40,187 nucleotides of DNA from a virus. The position numbers were made by a program, and so were the translations under genes. Shown one piece after another: positions 1 to 11,426 of this stretch. Numbering within the stretch: position 1 is the first letter of the stretch; every line of letters starts with the position of its first letter. The stretch spans positions 1 through 40,187 of IMG/VR virus record IMGVR_UViG_3300025030_000239; one strand, written 5' to 3'. Below the pieces are notes generated by a model that searched no databases, was not told the origin of the DNA, and worked only from the letters and a program-made list of their open reading frames with translations.

Positions 1-10
1 ATATACTTGA
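1..10. other. Fold-back artefact at contig end
   Basis: The first ten bases are the exact reverse complement of 62-71, and bases 1-8 do not match the sequence preceding the same repeat at 40062. This is best explained as a read or assembly fold-back at the contig end. Confidence 0.5.
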
Positions 11-631
11 AAAATCCCTGTTTGAGTTCTTTATAGATTGGTTAAAATCAACCTGATTCTGTCAAGTATATGTATTATAATCTGCTCTTGCTCTTTGTAT
101 ATCAAGGTCTGCTTTTTGAGTTTGCCAGTCTAGATTTTGAGTAGCTGATTTATAAGAAGTTTCAAGGTCTGCTTTTTCTCTTGCTTTTTGCTCTAGATCT
201 CTTTGAGTTTGAATATTATAAGCATCTGTCTGAGTTTTTGTATAATCTGAGTATCATTTATCAAAAGAAGCCATATAATCGCTTGTTTTATCATCTGTGA
301 AATTATTTGCAGTATTATTGAAGGCACTGTTTGGATCTTTTCATCAACTAGCCTTATTATTTGCTAGAAATTGATCGTAAAATGATTTTTTTCATGCTTC
401 TGATAATGATTCGTAATATTGCTGATGATTCGGATCTGAGAATTTTGGAGCATTTCAGCTAGCAGGCATTCAACTTTGGTTATTGCTCCAATTATCCTGA
501 TTAACATAATTTTGAATTGTCTTCAGCTCAGAGCTATTATCTCAGTATTTATTTGAAAAAGCCTTTAATACTGCATCTACAGATCAAAGCTTTGCTACTA
601 AATTATCAAATTTTTGTTTATCTACTGCCAT
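1..631 (-). CDS. Internal virion-like coiled-coil protein, N-terminal part (gene crosses the circular join)
   Basis: This is the 5' part of a gene starting at 631 that runs off base 9 and continues at 40187, ending at 39581. Joined, it is 1,104 nt and 367 residues with UGA read as Gly. The protein is rich in Asn, Gln, Asp and Ser and has a long helical middle (about residues 125-190) with a Gln/Arg/Ala heptad-like pattern. No enzyme motif is seen. It lies between tail-fibre genes and a large virion protein, the usual place for podovirus internal or ejection proteins. That role is inferred from position. AATTAACTA lies just before the ATG and no Shine-Dalgarno is present. Bases 1-8 are not part of the gene. 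Confidence 0.85.
9..134 (+). repeat. Terminal direct repeat, left copy (circular overlap)
   Basis: These 126 bases are identical to 40062-40187. The gene at 631 reads in frame through the join, so this is the overlap of a circular assembly. A true terminal repeat in the virion cannot be excluded from sequence alone. Confidence 0.9.
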
Positions 632-653
632 AATATATAGTTAATTAATTTTA

Positions 654-809
654 TTATACATTTTTTTCTTTTTTATCAAGCTCTTTATCTATATTTTGCT
701 TATCAAGTTCTTGAAGGTATACCATGCATTCATTATATGCAGGTACTTCGTTTCATTTAAGGTCTACTCTAGACATAAATTTCATAAGATTTATTACAAT
801 AGGATTCAT
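654..809 (-). CDS. Small conserved podovirus-type protein, 51 aa
   Basis: ATG at 809, TAA at 654, one in-frame UGA. The N-terminus (MNPIVINLMKFMSRV, then DLKGNEVPAYNE) resembles short proteins that sit beside fibre and internal virion genes in other podoviruses. The C-terminus is Lys/Asp rich (KELDKKEKNV). It starts just past the stop of the upstream 57-aa gene, so the two are probably co-translated. Function is not known; a structural or assembly role is a guess from position. Confidence 0.75.
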
Positions 810-813
810 ATAT

Positions 814-987
814 TTATAAGGTTATTTTTAAAATTCTTTCTTTGTTGCATCTATAGCAAACTTGCTTTATTTCGGTTTCAGTTTCTTCAATATCTTTCCA
901 TGCGTGTATACATTTCTCTTGTATTTCTTCAGGTGTTAGGTTTATTATTTCTCATCCTGAGGATGCACCTCATATAGATCATCACAT
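814..987 (-). CDS. Small Gly-rich protein with a CxxC pair, 57 aa
   Basis: The gene begins ATG TGA TGA, so codons 2 and 3 are both recoded glycines and the product cannot be made under the standard code. The first dozen residues are Gly/Ser rich (MGGSIGGASSGGE). The rest is charged, with Cys26 and a C-x-x-C pair (CYRC) near the end that could bind zinc. It lies between a fibre gene and a 51-aa gene. I do not recognise the family. Confidence 0.7.
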
Positions 988-1005
988 AGTTTTTTAAGTT
1001 AATAA

Positions 1006-1884
1006 TTAAGCATAAGGATTACTTCAAGAAGGGAATATATTTTTATATCAATCTGAAGCTATATATCCTATATGTTCATATCAAAAGTTTGAATCCATCC
1101 AAAACATTCAAGGAGTTTGTCAGCTTACTACTGTTGGACTAGGTCAATTTGAAAAAGCTGATGCAAATTGTCTGAAATTGTATGGAGCACCATATTTAGT
1201 TCATCATCATACCCAAAATACATTACTTCAATCTATCCATATTTTTCAGTTATATTGAGTTCAAACACTTCAATAACTTACTCAGTTTCTAGTATGAATA
1301 TGTGAATTTGCAGAAGTCCACCTTAAATCGTTTCATTCTACCCAAATCATTCATGGAGTGTAAGATTCTACTATTGAAGGTACATTCGTCATTGATATAC
1401 TTGTTTCAGTATTTTGACTGAATCATCATCAATCAGCTATTCAGTAAACCTTGTAAGTACCTGAAGTATAAACCTCCCATGAAGCAAGTCAAGTATTTGA
1501 TGCTATTTGTGAACTAGACCATGCTATAGCATCTGCTAAATATGGACAATTAAAAGAATAATCTCAATTTATAAAATAATTTGTTCATGCAGGATTTTTC
1601 CATACTTGTCTTATGGGTATTATTCATCATGCATAAGGTCAATGTACTGTTATTACTGTACTAACTGCACATATTTCCCAACCATTCTGAAATCAAGATA
1701 AATCAAAACTTGTTGCTCATCATATAGAATTTAACATTCCTTCAGTTTCACTATAACTTGAATTATTATCAAATATATTTGTAACAGGCATATTAAAAGA
1801 CGTTCAAAACCATGTCATTTTTGTTCAAGAGGTCTTATTTGAAAACCCCTTTGCTACATTATTTGTTATTGTCATTGTTGCCAT
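1006..1884 (-). CDS. Tail fibre / receptor-binding protein, 292 aa
   Basis: A Gly-, Ser-, Asn- and Trp-rich protein starting MATMTITNNVAKG, predicted all-beta. The composition fits a tail-fibre tip or adhesin. By hand count 31 of 37 glycines are UGA, the most extreme recoded usage seen here, with runs of three UGA codons in a row (for example DGGGF and VGGGT). ATG at 1884 overlaps the upstream fibre gene, whose TAG is at 1886. Together with the 491-aa and 828-aa proteins it forms the adsorption module. The exact receptor role is inferred. Confidence 0.8.
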
Positions 1885-1885
1885 A

Positions 1886-3361
1886 CTAGTAGAGGTTAGA
1901 TCATACTGGTATTTTTAGTCTATATTCACAATTTACCGTTCAATAAACATCAGTAGAATCATTAAATATAGTATTTCAATTCATTATTATTCCAGATCAT
2001 CAACTATAAGGTCAAGATCAATCTATATATAAATAATCATATACTCAAGAATAATCTTGTATGAAAATCCTTCAGTGTATTTCATTTTCAAAAGTACTTC
2101 TAAATTGTAGCATTCAAAGTCATGACTGATCAGATAATTCAACATATCAATAAGTATTGGATGTTTTTATTGTTCATCATGTAATTGTCGCAGAGCTTGT
2201 TATGCTTCCTGTAAATGTTCAGTTTACTGCGTATATATCTCATTTAAAAAATGCACTTCAATCTGAAGTTTTTACCTCAAATTTTTTATCGCTTCCATAA
2301 TATCATCTTATACCTGCACTATCCATTACAATACCTGTCGAAGGATTAGTCCCAGAAACAAAATCATTGGTTGTAAGCCACTGAGCATATCTATTACTTG
2401 AATTTAATGCATTATATCATCTGCCTGCTCAAGTTTTTTCATTTGATGTAGTCTTTACATATGTACTTCAATTTGATATATTATCAAGATTTCATGATAA
2501 AGAACCTATACTTAATGCTGATACGTTTGTAATATATGAAGCATTTATATTACTTCAAGATCATGTGTTCAATGTTCATACTATACTTAGTGTACTTGAA
2601 TCCCATGTCAATTTGTTTCAAGCTGAATTACCAATTGATAATTTATAGGCTCACGATGAATTTCAGAGAAAAAATCAAGTTCATGTATCATAAGCCACCT
2701 GACCTCATTTTATATAACCTGAAGAATCAATAGTCATATTTCAGGCTGTAATGCTTCACAGATTTGCATTTATTGCTGATAGGCTTGTTACACTTATTTT
2801 TGATGCAGTTACAGAGTTTGCCTGTAGCATATTTGCAGTTATAGAATTTGCAACTATATTATCCGAAATAATAAGGTCTCATAAGGTTCAAAGTATCTTT
2901 ATTCATGCTTTATTTGCTGTATCAGTATTTGGTTTGCTTATAGCGATTATTATTCCTCAGTTTGTTACTGCAATTCAAGCATCTGTAGTAGTCTGAATAG
3001 CAGTAGGTATATCATCTTGCCAATAGAAATAGGTCTGAGTAGTCATATCAAAGCTACCTGAGCTTATTGCATATTGCACACTTCAGGTAGATGTACCGAT
3101 ATTTATAACTCATGAGGTCCATGTTATCGTGTTATAGTCGGATGCAGTTATTACGGAAGTTATAGTGAAATTCGATAGTGAACCTCATGAAGTAGTAAAC
3201 CAATTCTTTCAGTCAAAGAATTTTGTTGTTTGTGTTGCAGGATCAGCCCATATAGTATTTGCAGTAGGATTAATAGGTTCATAATTAAAAACCACTTGTT
3301 TATTTTTAAGTAGTTCTAAATCTGATCTTAGTTTTGCTATAGCATTATCGTATGAACCCAT
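1886..3361 (-). CDS. Tail fibre protein, 491 aa
   Basis: Starts MGSYDNAIAKLRSDLELLKN, a short helical N-terminus of the sort that docks fibres to the tail. A long beta-rich Gly/Ser/Thr/Asn part follows, with repeated pieces such as SANIVANSITANML and ASKISVTSLSAINAN, typical of trimeric fibre shafts. Most glycines are UGA. It lies directly downstream of the propeller-like tail protein and overlaps the next fibre gene. Fibre identity rests on composition, repeats and neighbourhood, not on a recognised domain. Confidence 0.8.
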
Positions 3362-3363
3362 AA

Positions 3364-4983
3364 TTATATTACTTTAGGTAATGGATTGTAAAATGTTTCG
3401 TGTGAAATAAAACTAGGGCTTCATTCACTTGTAAACTCGTATTTATACGTTAAATATCTTCATCTTTTATTATTCATGAGTCTTATTTGTCCTGTAGACA
3501 TAGAAAAAGCTCATTGGCTTACTAGACTTCATTCATCCACTCATACAGAGATTGTAACATTTTTTGCAAGAGCTTTCCAATTTATATAGTCTCTTTCGTA
3601 AATTTTATAGACGTTTTTATCTCATTGGTGCTTCTTCCCTGTGGTTATATCGCAAGCAAAATATACTCCGTCATCTGTAGAACCTCAAACAATGTATGTT
3701 TTTGTTGCAGATCCGAGATAAACGAATCAATTATTTATGAAAGAATCTACTATATTTTCAGGATAAACAAGTCTTGTCCATACTGTAGTCCTTTTCTTGA
3801 AACTCTGATCGATATCATAAACAAATACTTCATTTCAGATAGATAGATGATACCTATTGTTTATTAGCCACCCTGTAGCTTCTGAGAGTTCCTGTGCAGT
3901 GTGTGCAAGTATATCTGAGTTAATATCTATAGAAAGTGGCAATCATTCGTCTGTGGATGAATTTTCAAGGGTATTTATAGAGTAAACTCAACCGACTCAA
4001 AGAAAGAAATTCCAATTATTACCATGAGCTACACTTTTTGGAGCAATACAACCAATAGCTGTGTCGACTGGAATAAGCTGAAATTCATCCTCGTTGTAAC
4101 CTATAAGCCTATAACGTGAATTTTGCTTATAAACAATAACGTCTTGCAAGTTCTTTGTAACCTGAGTAATGATATCTCAGTCTTGATTTATAGGGATATA
4201 ATTATCTTTCGGAAAAAAATCAGTTCATAGATTTGACATATAAAGATAATCTAAATCTCTTCTAGCTCAGAATAATCTGTCATGCTGTACTTCTAGTGAA
4301 TGGAACTTAGGCATTGAAAGGGTAGTGAGAGTGGTTCAGTCATATTTGAATACTGAATCTGTACCATTTGTAACTATTACGTGTGGTGCTACTGCTCGGA
4401 TATCGTAAGTAGAGGTTGCATCTGGTGTAGTTTCAAATACTCAATCAATAAATAGTGTAGTAAGATCATTTGAAGTTATTGTTTTTTCTTGTCCTGATCC
4501 TGTACCTCAAGTTATTCTGAGAACCTTTGAAGCATATGCATTTATTGTCATTCATCCACCTGAAGGCTCGAAAGTTCTTGTTGTACTGTTTGCTGTACCG
4601 GTACCACTTTTAAGCGATGCTGTAGTAAGGTCTGAACAGTTGTAAGAAACTATTACTGAGCTTAGATTTGATACTGTGCTTACATCAGTCCATGTTGTAG
4701 TTACTAACTTCTGGAATTTTGTTCAAAAAACCCTGACTAATATATCTCAGGACTCTTTTTTAATTACTCATTGTGCATTTATCTTTGCTGTACCTGTTTG
4801 AGTTCAGTAAGTTGTTATTCAAGACCTGCACTCGAAACCTAAATCAGTTGTATAAATATTCTTGCAGTCAATGAATTTACTCTTTTTGATAAGAGTAGGA
4901 TCATTTGTAGAATCTAGACCGTTTGTTAATTGGAATAGTTCTGAGGGGTTATTTCTTCTCGCAGGTTTATAATTTATTGCCAT
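3364..4983 (-). CDS. Packaged-DNA stabilisation / tail needle-hub-like protein (P22 gp10 type), 539 aa
   Basis: Starts MAINYKPARRNNPSELFQL and looks like a beta-propeller with repeating strand patterns. It includes a segment typical of phage DNA-stabilisation proteins: VQHDRLFGARRD, then DIITQVTKNLQDVIVYKQN and a PVDTAIGCIAPKSVA stretch at about residues 320-345. P22 gp10 (about 470 aa) plugs the portal ring and is a propeller; length and gene position (after a small connector, before fibres) agree. UGA=Gly is needed throughout. ATTAATAG lies before the ATG at 4983 and no Shine-Dalgarno is seen. Family assignment is by resemblance. Confidence 0.75.
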
Positions 4984-4999
4984 AATTCACTATTAATTG

Positions 5000-5563
5000 T
5001 TATCAAAGTGTTATTAATTTCTGGTTTAACATAGACTGAGCTAGTTGTAGAGCATTTCAAGCACTTACATCATCTCTTATTCTTCTAAAGTATTCTACAA
5101 GGGCAAAATCAGCGATACATCTGTGTAATTCACTAGGAATCAAAGAGGGTTTATCTCAATCAGCAGAAAGTACAGTTATTAATGGAAGGAATGTAATATA
5201 AAGATTCGGAATATTTGTCTGAGTTACGATAGTCTTCGCTCATGCAACTCATCTTATCTCAAAATCAAAGTATCTGTTTGTAAAATCTCAATCTACTCAA
5301 CTATCTGTACTAAAATCTACCATAGATGCAAAATCTATAGTATCGAAAGTAGCAGGCAAAGTTCAGACCTTGTTTGTGATTACTACATTGGTTTTTGTAA
5401 GACCTATGTATTTTTTTACCTTTGCAGAGTTCTTTAAAATATCATACATATACTCGTAAGCCTTGTTTACGCATTTTTTATTCAATGAACCTCCTGTAAT
5501 CCATGTACTTGAAGTATCAAGGTGCAATTCTGCAAATTCAGTTTGTATTTCTGCAAAAGTCAT
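5000..5563 (-). CDS. Head-tail connector / tail accessory protein, 187 aa
   Basis: Starts MTFAEIQTEFAELHLDTSS. The N-terminal helical part (AYEYMYDILKNS) and a C-terminal helix (LHRCIADFALVEYFRRIRDD, then ALQLAQSMLNQKL) flank a beta-rich middle. This helix-beta-helix layout, the size and the position before the gp10-like gene fit a gp4-type connector that attaches to the portal. The match is to general features, so the specific family is uncertain; it is almost certainly a virion neck component. Confidence 0.65.
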
Positions 5564-5574
5564 AATATTTAAGA

Positions 5575-6129
5575 TTATTTAATATTCATATTTTTTACTC
5601 ACTCGATTATTCAGTCTATAGCTTTTAATCTGATAGCTTTAAGATCCTGGGTATTTGTAACAAATCAAAGTTCTACAAGCAATGAAGCACATTTTGTATC
5701 TCTTACGAATCAAAGTCTACCCCACCTACCAGCAGTATCAGGATTTACGTGTCTTGAAGGTTCTCAGGTTATTTCGGTGTATTTCTGTAGGAATTGCCCT
5801 CCTTCTCATTTAGTATATGCATTTCAGTCTAAAAACCAAACACTAGCCCCACGAGCAGTAATAGGTCATGCATCTAAGTGAAGTTCAAAAGCAAACGGTT
5901 CAAGTTCTTTAGGGAATCTTTTATTTATCCATGCTATCCTATCAACCAAAGAAAGACCCAAAGGAACTTTTATTAATTTAACTCAAGGAATACCTTTAGT
6001 TATCAATCAATTGATAATAAGATTTGTTTCGGTAGCTTCGTTTGTATTGTTTGCTGAAGCTCATTTGTCTATAGCTCATTTTGGAGACTTAGCCCAGTTA
6101 TGTCAAACACTTAAAATCAGAGTCTTCAT
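5575..6129 (-). CDS. N-acetylmuramoyl-L-alanine amidase endolysin (Amidase_3), 184 aa
   Basis: A single-domain zinc amidase that would cleave the bond between MurNAc and the peptide stem at the end of infection. Visible signatures are SVGHN (His10), a Glu at 31 or 34, FELHLDAG (His84) as the remaining zinc ligand and VELGFVTN with catalytic Glu153. The Gly of VELGF and the Gly preceding His10 are UGA codons at positions where the family has glycine, which supports UGA=Gly. No signal peptide is seen, so export would rely on the nearby holin (6348-6857). No separate cell-wall-binding domain is present. Confidence 0.9.
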
Positions 6130-6130
6130 T

Positions 6131-6337
6131 TTAATAATTATTAGGATTTAATAGTATCTTGCACATTGCAGTTTTAACTTTATCGTGTAATATTTGATAT
6201 TCTTTCGAGTGTTCTTCTGTAGTCCATAATCATTTTCTTAAATCTTTAGTCAATGCTTCTCTTTCCATATTTGCAAACTGTCAGCATCTATCAAATTCTT
6301 TTTTTGCTTCAGGTTTTAACTGGTCTACTAGTGCCAT
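6131..6337 (-). CDS. Small protein between holin and endolysin, 68 aa
   Basis: Starts MALVDQLKPEAKKEFDRCG. Mostly helical and charged, with two cysteines (Cys18 and one near the C-terminus) and no membrane segment. It lies inside the lysis cassette, its stop almost touching the amidase start. Its function is not recognised; accessory roles in lysis or virion assembly are both possible. Confidence 0.7.
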
Positions 6338-6347
6338 AAAAATAAAG

Positions 6348-6857
6348 TTAAAGAGTATTATTTTTTGTATCTTCAGTGGTTTTAGGATTGCACTCAGGAC
6401 TATCAATATCGGTTATTCTTCTACATTCTACACTATCAATATAATTTTTCAATTTATCTACTATTATTGCAGGAATCGGTATTTTTAATCGTATAAGTTT
6501 ATGAAGAAGGTCTAATGCTAGATTTCATCATAATACAGTTACGATTATATTATGGAATCAAAGTAATATTTCCTGATGAAAAATAATTATATCCGTTCAG
6601 TATGATACTCAGATTCAAATTGTAATTCAAATCATTTTCCAAAATCATTTCCATGCCTTCTCTTTACTTAATGATCCTGTCATTATAGCCCAGTGGAGTC
6701 ATAAGAGATAATCCATAAGCATGAATCATATTACCCATTTTAATTGTAAGTCCCAACCTCACATAAGTGTTCAAAGTGTTCAGAGTATAAGTGTTATTCA
6801 AAGTTTTAACTTATTCATTATAAATAATGATTGTACATAGATTAGGACTGATTCCAT
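6348..6857 (-). CDS. Phage holin (TcdE/phage holin_4 type), 169 aa
   Basis: Three or four hydrophobic segments occupy the first 125 residues, and a segment LMDYLLGLHWAIMTGSLSKE (about 48-67) matches the LDYxxGxxxA...GxLSS signature of the TcdE/holin_4 family. Many membrane glycines are UGA. It would form the inner-membrane lesion that releases the amidase encoded downstream. The long hydrophilic tail after about residue 130 contains two Cys (VECRR, PECNP). A second in-frame ATG (MNKLKLG) 14 codons in could give a shorter form, as in dual-start holin systems; no proof here. Confidence 0.8.
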
Positions 6858-6897
6858 TTTTCAGGGCAGGTTAGAAATATATTTGTTTTAGTGAAAA

Positions 6898-9384
6898 TTA
6901 CATTGCAGTTGTTCTTGATAGCTCAATTGCTTGAATTCAATCACTTACAAAATTCAAAGTAAAGTATTTTGCATCTGATGTCCCAGTTGCTAGAGTTCCA
7001 GTTGTCTTGAATCAAGTTGCGAAAGTCAAAGTATAGGATGATGTTCAGCTTGTTTTTACTATAATACTGAATTTCTTTCAAGCACTCGGAACTTTGAGTA
7101 AATTTATATTTCAGGTCGCTATGGGAACTACTAGAAATGTATCGGCTTCAGTTGTAATGTCAGGAGCTGTGAATATTGTAAATCAAGGAGTTGTAAGCTG
7201 TTTGATGTTGCTTATCTCTTTCTTTATATCCCTAATATCATAGCTTATTCCTTGATATTTGTACATTGACACGATACCTTGCTGTAAACTTCAATCTTTA
7301 TCACTAGAAGAGTTATAATCGTTACTGGATGAAAGAAGTCTGTTTTTAGTTATTGTGATGTCTGTGTAGATAACTGGAAGAAGTGTAGAGGATATTGTCA
7401 GACTTGCTCAGTCTGCTTTTGTAGTGTAAGTTACTCAGTCAGCACTCAGTTTAACTGTACTTGCTGAATCTTCACAGTTCACTTCTAGGAATTGATATAT
7501 CCCTTCTGCGTATTCTATAGCAGGGAAACCATATTTAGTAGCTCTGTAGGTTGCAGTTGTGGTTGCAGTTTGTAGTTGTTTAGTGTAGGTTTGTAGTATT
7601 GATTTGTTTGTAGGGAAGTTGTAGAGAGTTTTAATACTAGATGTGTCAATATTCAATTTGAAACTGAAACTTGCAAATCAAGAATATGAGGCAATTTTTA
7701 CATAGATAGTTTTTCTTCCTGTAGGCACTCAAACTCAGTAAGTTATATTATCAAGTGAATAAGTCAAAACTTTGTCGCTTGTAAATATTCCTGATAGTAT
7801 GTTTGTAGGACAATTAATTTTACAAATCAAATCACTTCAAGAAATGGTATAATTCTGTAAATATTGAGTTCAGAAAGTTTCTGTATAGTTTACAACTCAA
7901 TTCACTAGGTCTACTTTGCTTCCGTTTAAAAATCAATCCTCATCAGCTTTCAAAGAAAGACTATCTCAGTTAAGAGAAGCATTGAAAGAAGTGGTAGGTT
8001 TGTAGTAGAGAGTTTTGAAATATAAATCATAATTTACAGTAGACCAAGCAGATGAGTAATATCCTTTAAAAATTCAAGCATAGTTTGTACTTGCTGAAGT
8101 TGCTCTAAGTCTTGCATTATTTGTAGCATCTGTTGTAGATGACTCTATTACTACATAATAATTACTTCATATAGTCAATATACAAGGCAGTACTACTGTA
8201 AAATCTGTATCTACTGTTAATGCTTCCCATTGTACATTTGTATATGTATATGATGCCTTAATTACTCAGTCTGGGGCACTTCAAGTATCTCATTGTATAC
8301 TTATTGTAACTGTTCAAGTAAAAGTTCAGTTATCTGCAATTCTTTGTAATACTACTCAGGTAAATTTACTTTTTGTAGGTATTATCTGCATTGCTATTTT
8401 TGTAGGATATGTAGATGAGCTTCAATCTCCTCAAAAGTTTCTAGCATCGTTTTTTGTCAATTGACTCTGGTCTATATTATCCGTACTTCCTATTGCAGTA
8501 AATCATACTACTCATTGCTCTTTAGTAGTAAGGTTGTCGTTAGTTGTTTCGATAATTTCGTCAAAAGTCATAGAGTTAACATCAAACCAAGCATCTGATA
8601 TATTTCAGGCAGTATTATTCATCATAACTATCTGCATAAAATTTGCTGTGCTTCCAGAAGTAGCTGTTACTGTACATAAAGTCCAATCATTCGTTCAAGT
8701 TAATTTGTTACTTTCACTTGCAACTAGAAAAGAAGTTCCATTATATGTTTCTAGTTTTACAAATACTCAGTTTGTTACTGCTGTCGTGGTTTTAACCCAG
8801 CAAGACAATTTATATTTTGTGCTAGGTTTACAAGGTATGATTGCTTGTGATGATGCGTTATTTCATATAAATCAAGCAATTCTTCAAGTAATATCAGTTG
8901 TAGAAAGTTTAAATGTTAATCTTCAAGTTCTCTTAACTGCACTATCTGCTTCTGCACTAGCTCATGAAGCTGTCACTCATATTCTAATTCATAATGCTTC
9001 ATTATTTTCTAATTGTCAACTAGTAGTTCTTGCCACATCTCCTACTGCATTATCTATACAGATATTAAGTCATCATTTAGATGAGGTTTCTGTAGTGGTT
9101 ATGGTGGGTTTTCAGTTAAGATTCACGAAAGACGGAGAACTTGTAGTATTCAATGCCTGATCGAATGTAAAAGTTGTGGAAAGTTCCCAAGAATCTCAAT
9201 CCCATAAGTAAATACCTAAAGGACTTTTGACTACTGCCATATCTCAGATATTCAGATCCGTTACTGGCAAAGCTCAAGTAGTTGCATAATCTCAAATAAA
9301 ACCTTCTATTACTGAGCGTTCTATTGCATTTCAATCACTGTCTACATTGTAGCTAGTTCTTTTGAAGTCATTTACATTTCACAT
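6898..9384 (-). CDS. Large tail fibre / adhesin with carbohydrate-binding-like modules, 828 aa
   Basis: The gene begins ATG TGA, so its second residue needs the recoded code. The N-terminus (MGNVNDFKRTSYN) is followed by beta-rich modules. One, at about residues 185-300, resembles a CBM_4_9-type jelly-roll (IPCKPSTKYKLSCWVKT ... ISDAWFDVNSMTF), a fold that binds cell-surface glycans. A second such module follows, then a short helical segment (YDIRDIKKEISNIKQL) and a C-terminal beta domain. This is the best candidate for host recognition. Module borders are approximate and the ligand is unknown. Confidence 0.75.
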
Positions 9385-9391
9385 AGGATAA

Positions 9392-9553
9392 TTAAGTTAA
9401 TGATATATTTTTTCTACCTGTAGACACGTCAAACGACCCATTTTCAGAGTCGTTTGTATTCTGTACCAATAAACTTACAGGAACTTTTTTCTTTTTCATG
9501 ACTCTTCAGCTAGAGTCATATTTTCAGATGTTTAGGTCGTTTGTGTTTGCCAT
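9392..9553 (-). CDS. Small hydrophilic protein, 53 aa
   Basis: Starts MANTNDLNIGKYDSSGRVMK, with a basic patch (KKKK) and Asn/Asp/Ser-rich ends. Lies between the 396-aa coiled-coil protein and the large fibre, overlapping neither by more than a few bases. It could be a short fibre-attachment or capsid accessory peptide; nothing in the sequence decides this. An inverted repeat CAAACGAC...GTCGTTTG lies within the gene (about 9431-9456). Confidence 0.65.
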
Positions 9554-9563
9554 AATCTTAAAA

Positions 9564-10754
9564 TTAGATTGCTGTATTGATTTTTTCTAAAAGTTGTGAT
9601 GCATTCCAACCATTGAATGGAGATTTACCGAACTTTTCAGTGTATTGTTTTCTTAATGCAACGATATCAGCGATTTCATCTCAAGTTTCTGAAGTTTCAG
9701 GAGCTTTTTCGTTTGATTCAGCTCATAAATCAGTTCATTCACTTCAATCAAGTGTTTCGTTTCATTCAGTGACTGTTTCTACTTCGTTTTCTACAATCTT
9801 TTCATCTTCTGCCTTAGTTTCTATCGTAGGAGTTAAAACCTCTTCATCTGGGGCAGTTTTTGGAGTTTCTGCTTTGATTTCAGGAGTTTCAGCAGGTATT
9901 GTTTCAATTTCTTCTACCTTTTCCACTGTTTTAACAGTTTCAGGAGCTTTTGCAATAACTTCTCATATTTCAGATAATAGAGTTTCAGCGATGAATTTCT
10001 TGATTTCTGGTGTAAGATTTGGTATTTGTATTGCAGATCCGTTTATCTGGATATATTGGTGTAGAGTTTGTCTGAATACTGTAATTAGGTTTGAAGCCAT
10101 ATTTTTAGCATATTCAGATGATGCTATGATTTGATTTGCATTATTTCTAAGCAATTCAAGACTAGCTCTTTCTGCTTGCATAATTTCTTGACCTGCTGAA
10201 GCATCTGATTGAGCTTCTTTTATTCTATCAAGAGTTTTCCTATTTGCTTTTGACAATGTCTCAATTTCTTCTTTTAATCTCTCATTTCTTTTAATTTCGA
10301 TTTGCTGAGCTTGTGTAGCTTCTTCAATGAATCCTAATTCATCTTTTCTAGCCTGAGAAAGTCTTTTTGCTTCGTTTGTTTTACTTTCAATCTCTGAATC
10401 AAGTTGTTTTGAAGTTTCTAGAGCTTCAAGATTGTCTCTCTTGATTTTCTCTACATTGTCTTTCTCGATTGCAAGAGCATCTTTATCAGATTGAAGTTGT
10501 AGTTTTTCAGCTTCGATCTTCTCGATAGTTTCTGTAAGTTCTTTTCTTGTATCTTCTAGAGTCTGTGCAGTTCTATCAGTTGCAGATTTGGATTTTGCTT
10601 CATTTGCATTGAATAGGTTTTTTGCTTCTTCTAATTCCTTATTAAGTTTGTCTACACGTGCAGTTTTATCTGCAATGTCTGAGTCTAGCTTTTCGATTTC
10701 AACCTTTTTTGCATTGATTGCATCATCGACTAATTCTTGTACTGATTTTCCCAT
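9564..10754 (-). CDS. Coiled-coil structural protein, 396 aa
   Basis: Residues 1-200 are an almost continuous Lys/Glu/Ala/Gln-rich coiled coil, residues 200-265 are a compact helical part (NLITVFRQTLHQYIQ), then an acidic Pro/Thr/Glu linker and a C-terminal piece ending YTEKFGKSPFNGWNASQLLE. That ending resembles short C-terminal motifs on other phage coiled-coil proteins that bind the virion. The first UGA is near residue 264, so the N-terminal half is readable under any code. Encoded just after the capsid block; a head-associated or tail-attachment role is inferred. Confidence 0.75.
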
Positions 10755-10823
10755 AGGATTATATTTAAAAAATTAAAGTATTAATTAAAATTATTATAAG
10801 TTTTTTTTGTATAAATCAAATTA

Positions 10824-11396
10824 TTATAATGTGATTATTCTGTATGCTACAGTAACCTTTATGTCTGAATTTCATGCTGTTGGATTTGCTGTAGGAACAC
10901 AAGCAACGATTGGAGCATTTGTAGTCAATGTATGCTCTGCTTCAATTCCTTCTACTGATTGTACTTTTGTAGCTGTAGCATTCAATAGAGATGCAATATC
11001 TGCTGATACTTTTGCTCATGAACCGTCTGTAAATCTGAATTCAAGTGTTGTTTGTGTTGCATAGGCTGATGTACTATATGTCATAGTTGCAGTGATAGAG
11101 CAAATCTGAATTGCTTTTCAAACTCATGGAGCAGGTACAAGGCTTTTTGGAGTTGTGAACAATGCAAGAAGTTCAGCTGATGTAATTGTAGTCTTTGCAA
11201 CTTGAATAACATCTGGGGATATTTCAGTGGATGAAATAGATCATGCAGGTGTTGTAATATTTGAACTTATATTAGGAACTACAAGTGTTTGAGTATCCTC
11301 ATCATAAGTGAATTCTTTTGTACTTCATTCGTTTCAGTCTTTACGTATGAACCTTACTTCATTTTGCCCTTTTGGATAATTTGAATTTACTCACAT
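10824..11396 (-). CDS. Putative head decoration / minor structural protein, 190 aa
   Basis: Begins ATG TGA (Met-Gly) and continues VNSNYPKGQNEVRFIRKDG. Beta-rich, Thr/Ser/Ala-rich, with a pattern like a single Ig- or jelly-roll-type domain and a C-terminal strand VTVAYRIITL. It follows directly after the major capsid gene, separated by a hairpin, which is the common place for a decoration or cement protein. No family is recognised. Confidence 0.65.
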
Positions 11397-11426
11397 AGTT
11401 TGTTTATTTAGGTAATAAATTACTTA

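Noticed and set aside
8534-9160. Plus-strand open frame of 208 codons
   Set aside because: It is antisense to the 828-aa fibre gene, which is coherent under UGA=Gly. Its composition (Val/Ser/Thr-rich, no domain) is that of a shadow frame; no initiation motif precedes it.
9425-9460. Shared words GTCAAACGA and GAGTCGT between this gene and the 26164-26226 RNA element
   Set aside because: Short matches in a coding region; the words can arise from Asn-Thr-Asn-Asp codons. Too little to claim an RNA-RNA interaction.
9577-10134. Plus-strand open frame of 185 codons
   Set aside because: Opposite the coiled-coil structural gene; low-complexity Ser/Val product and no start signal.
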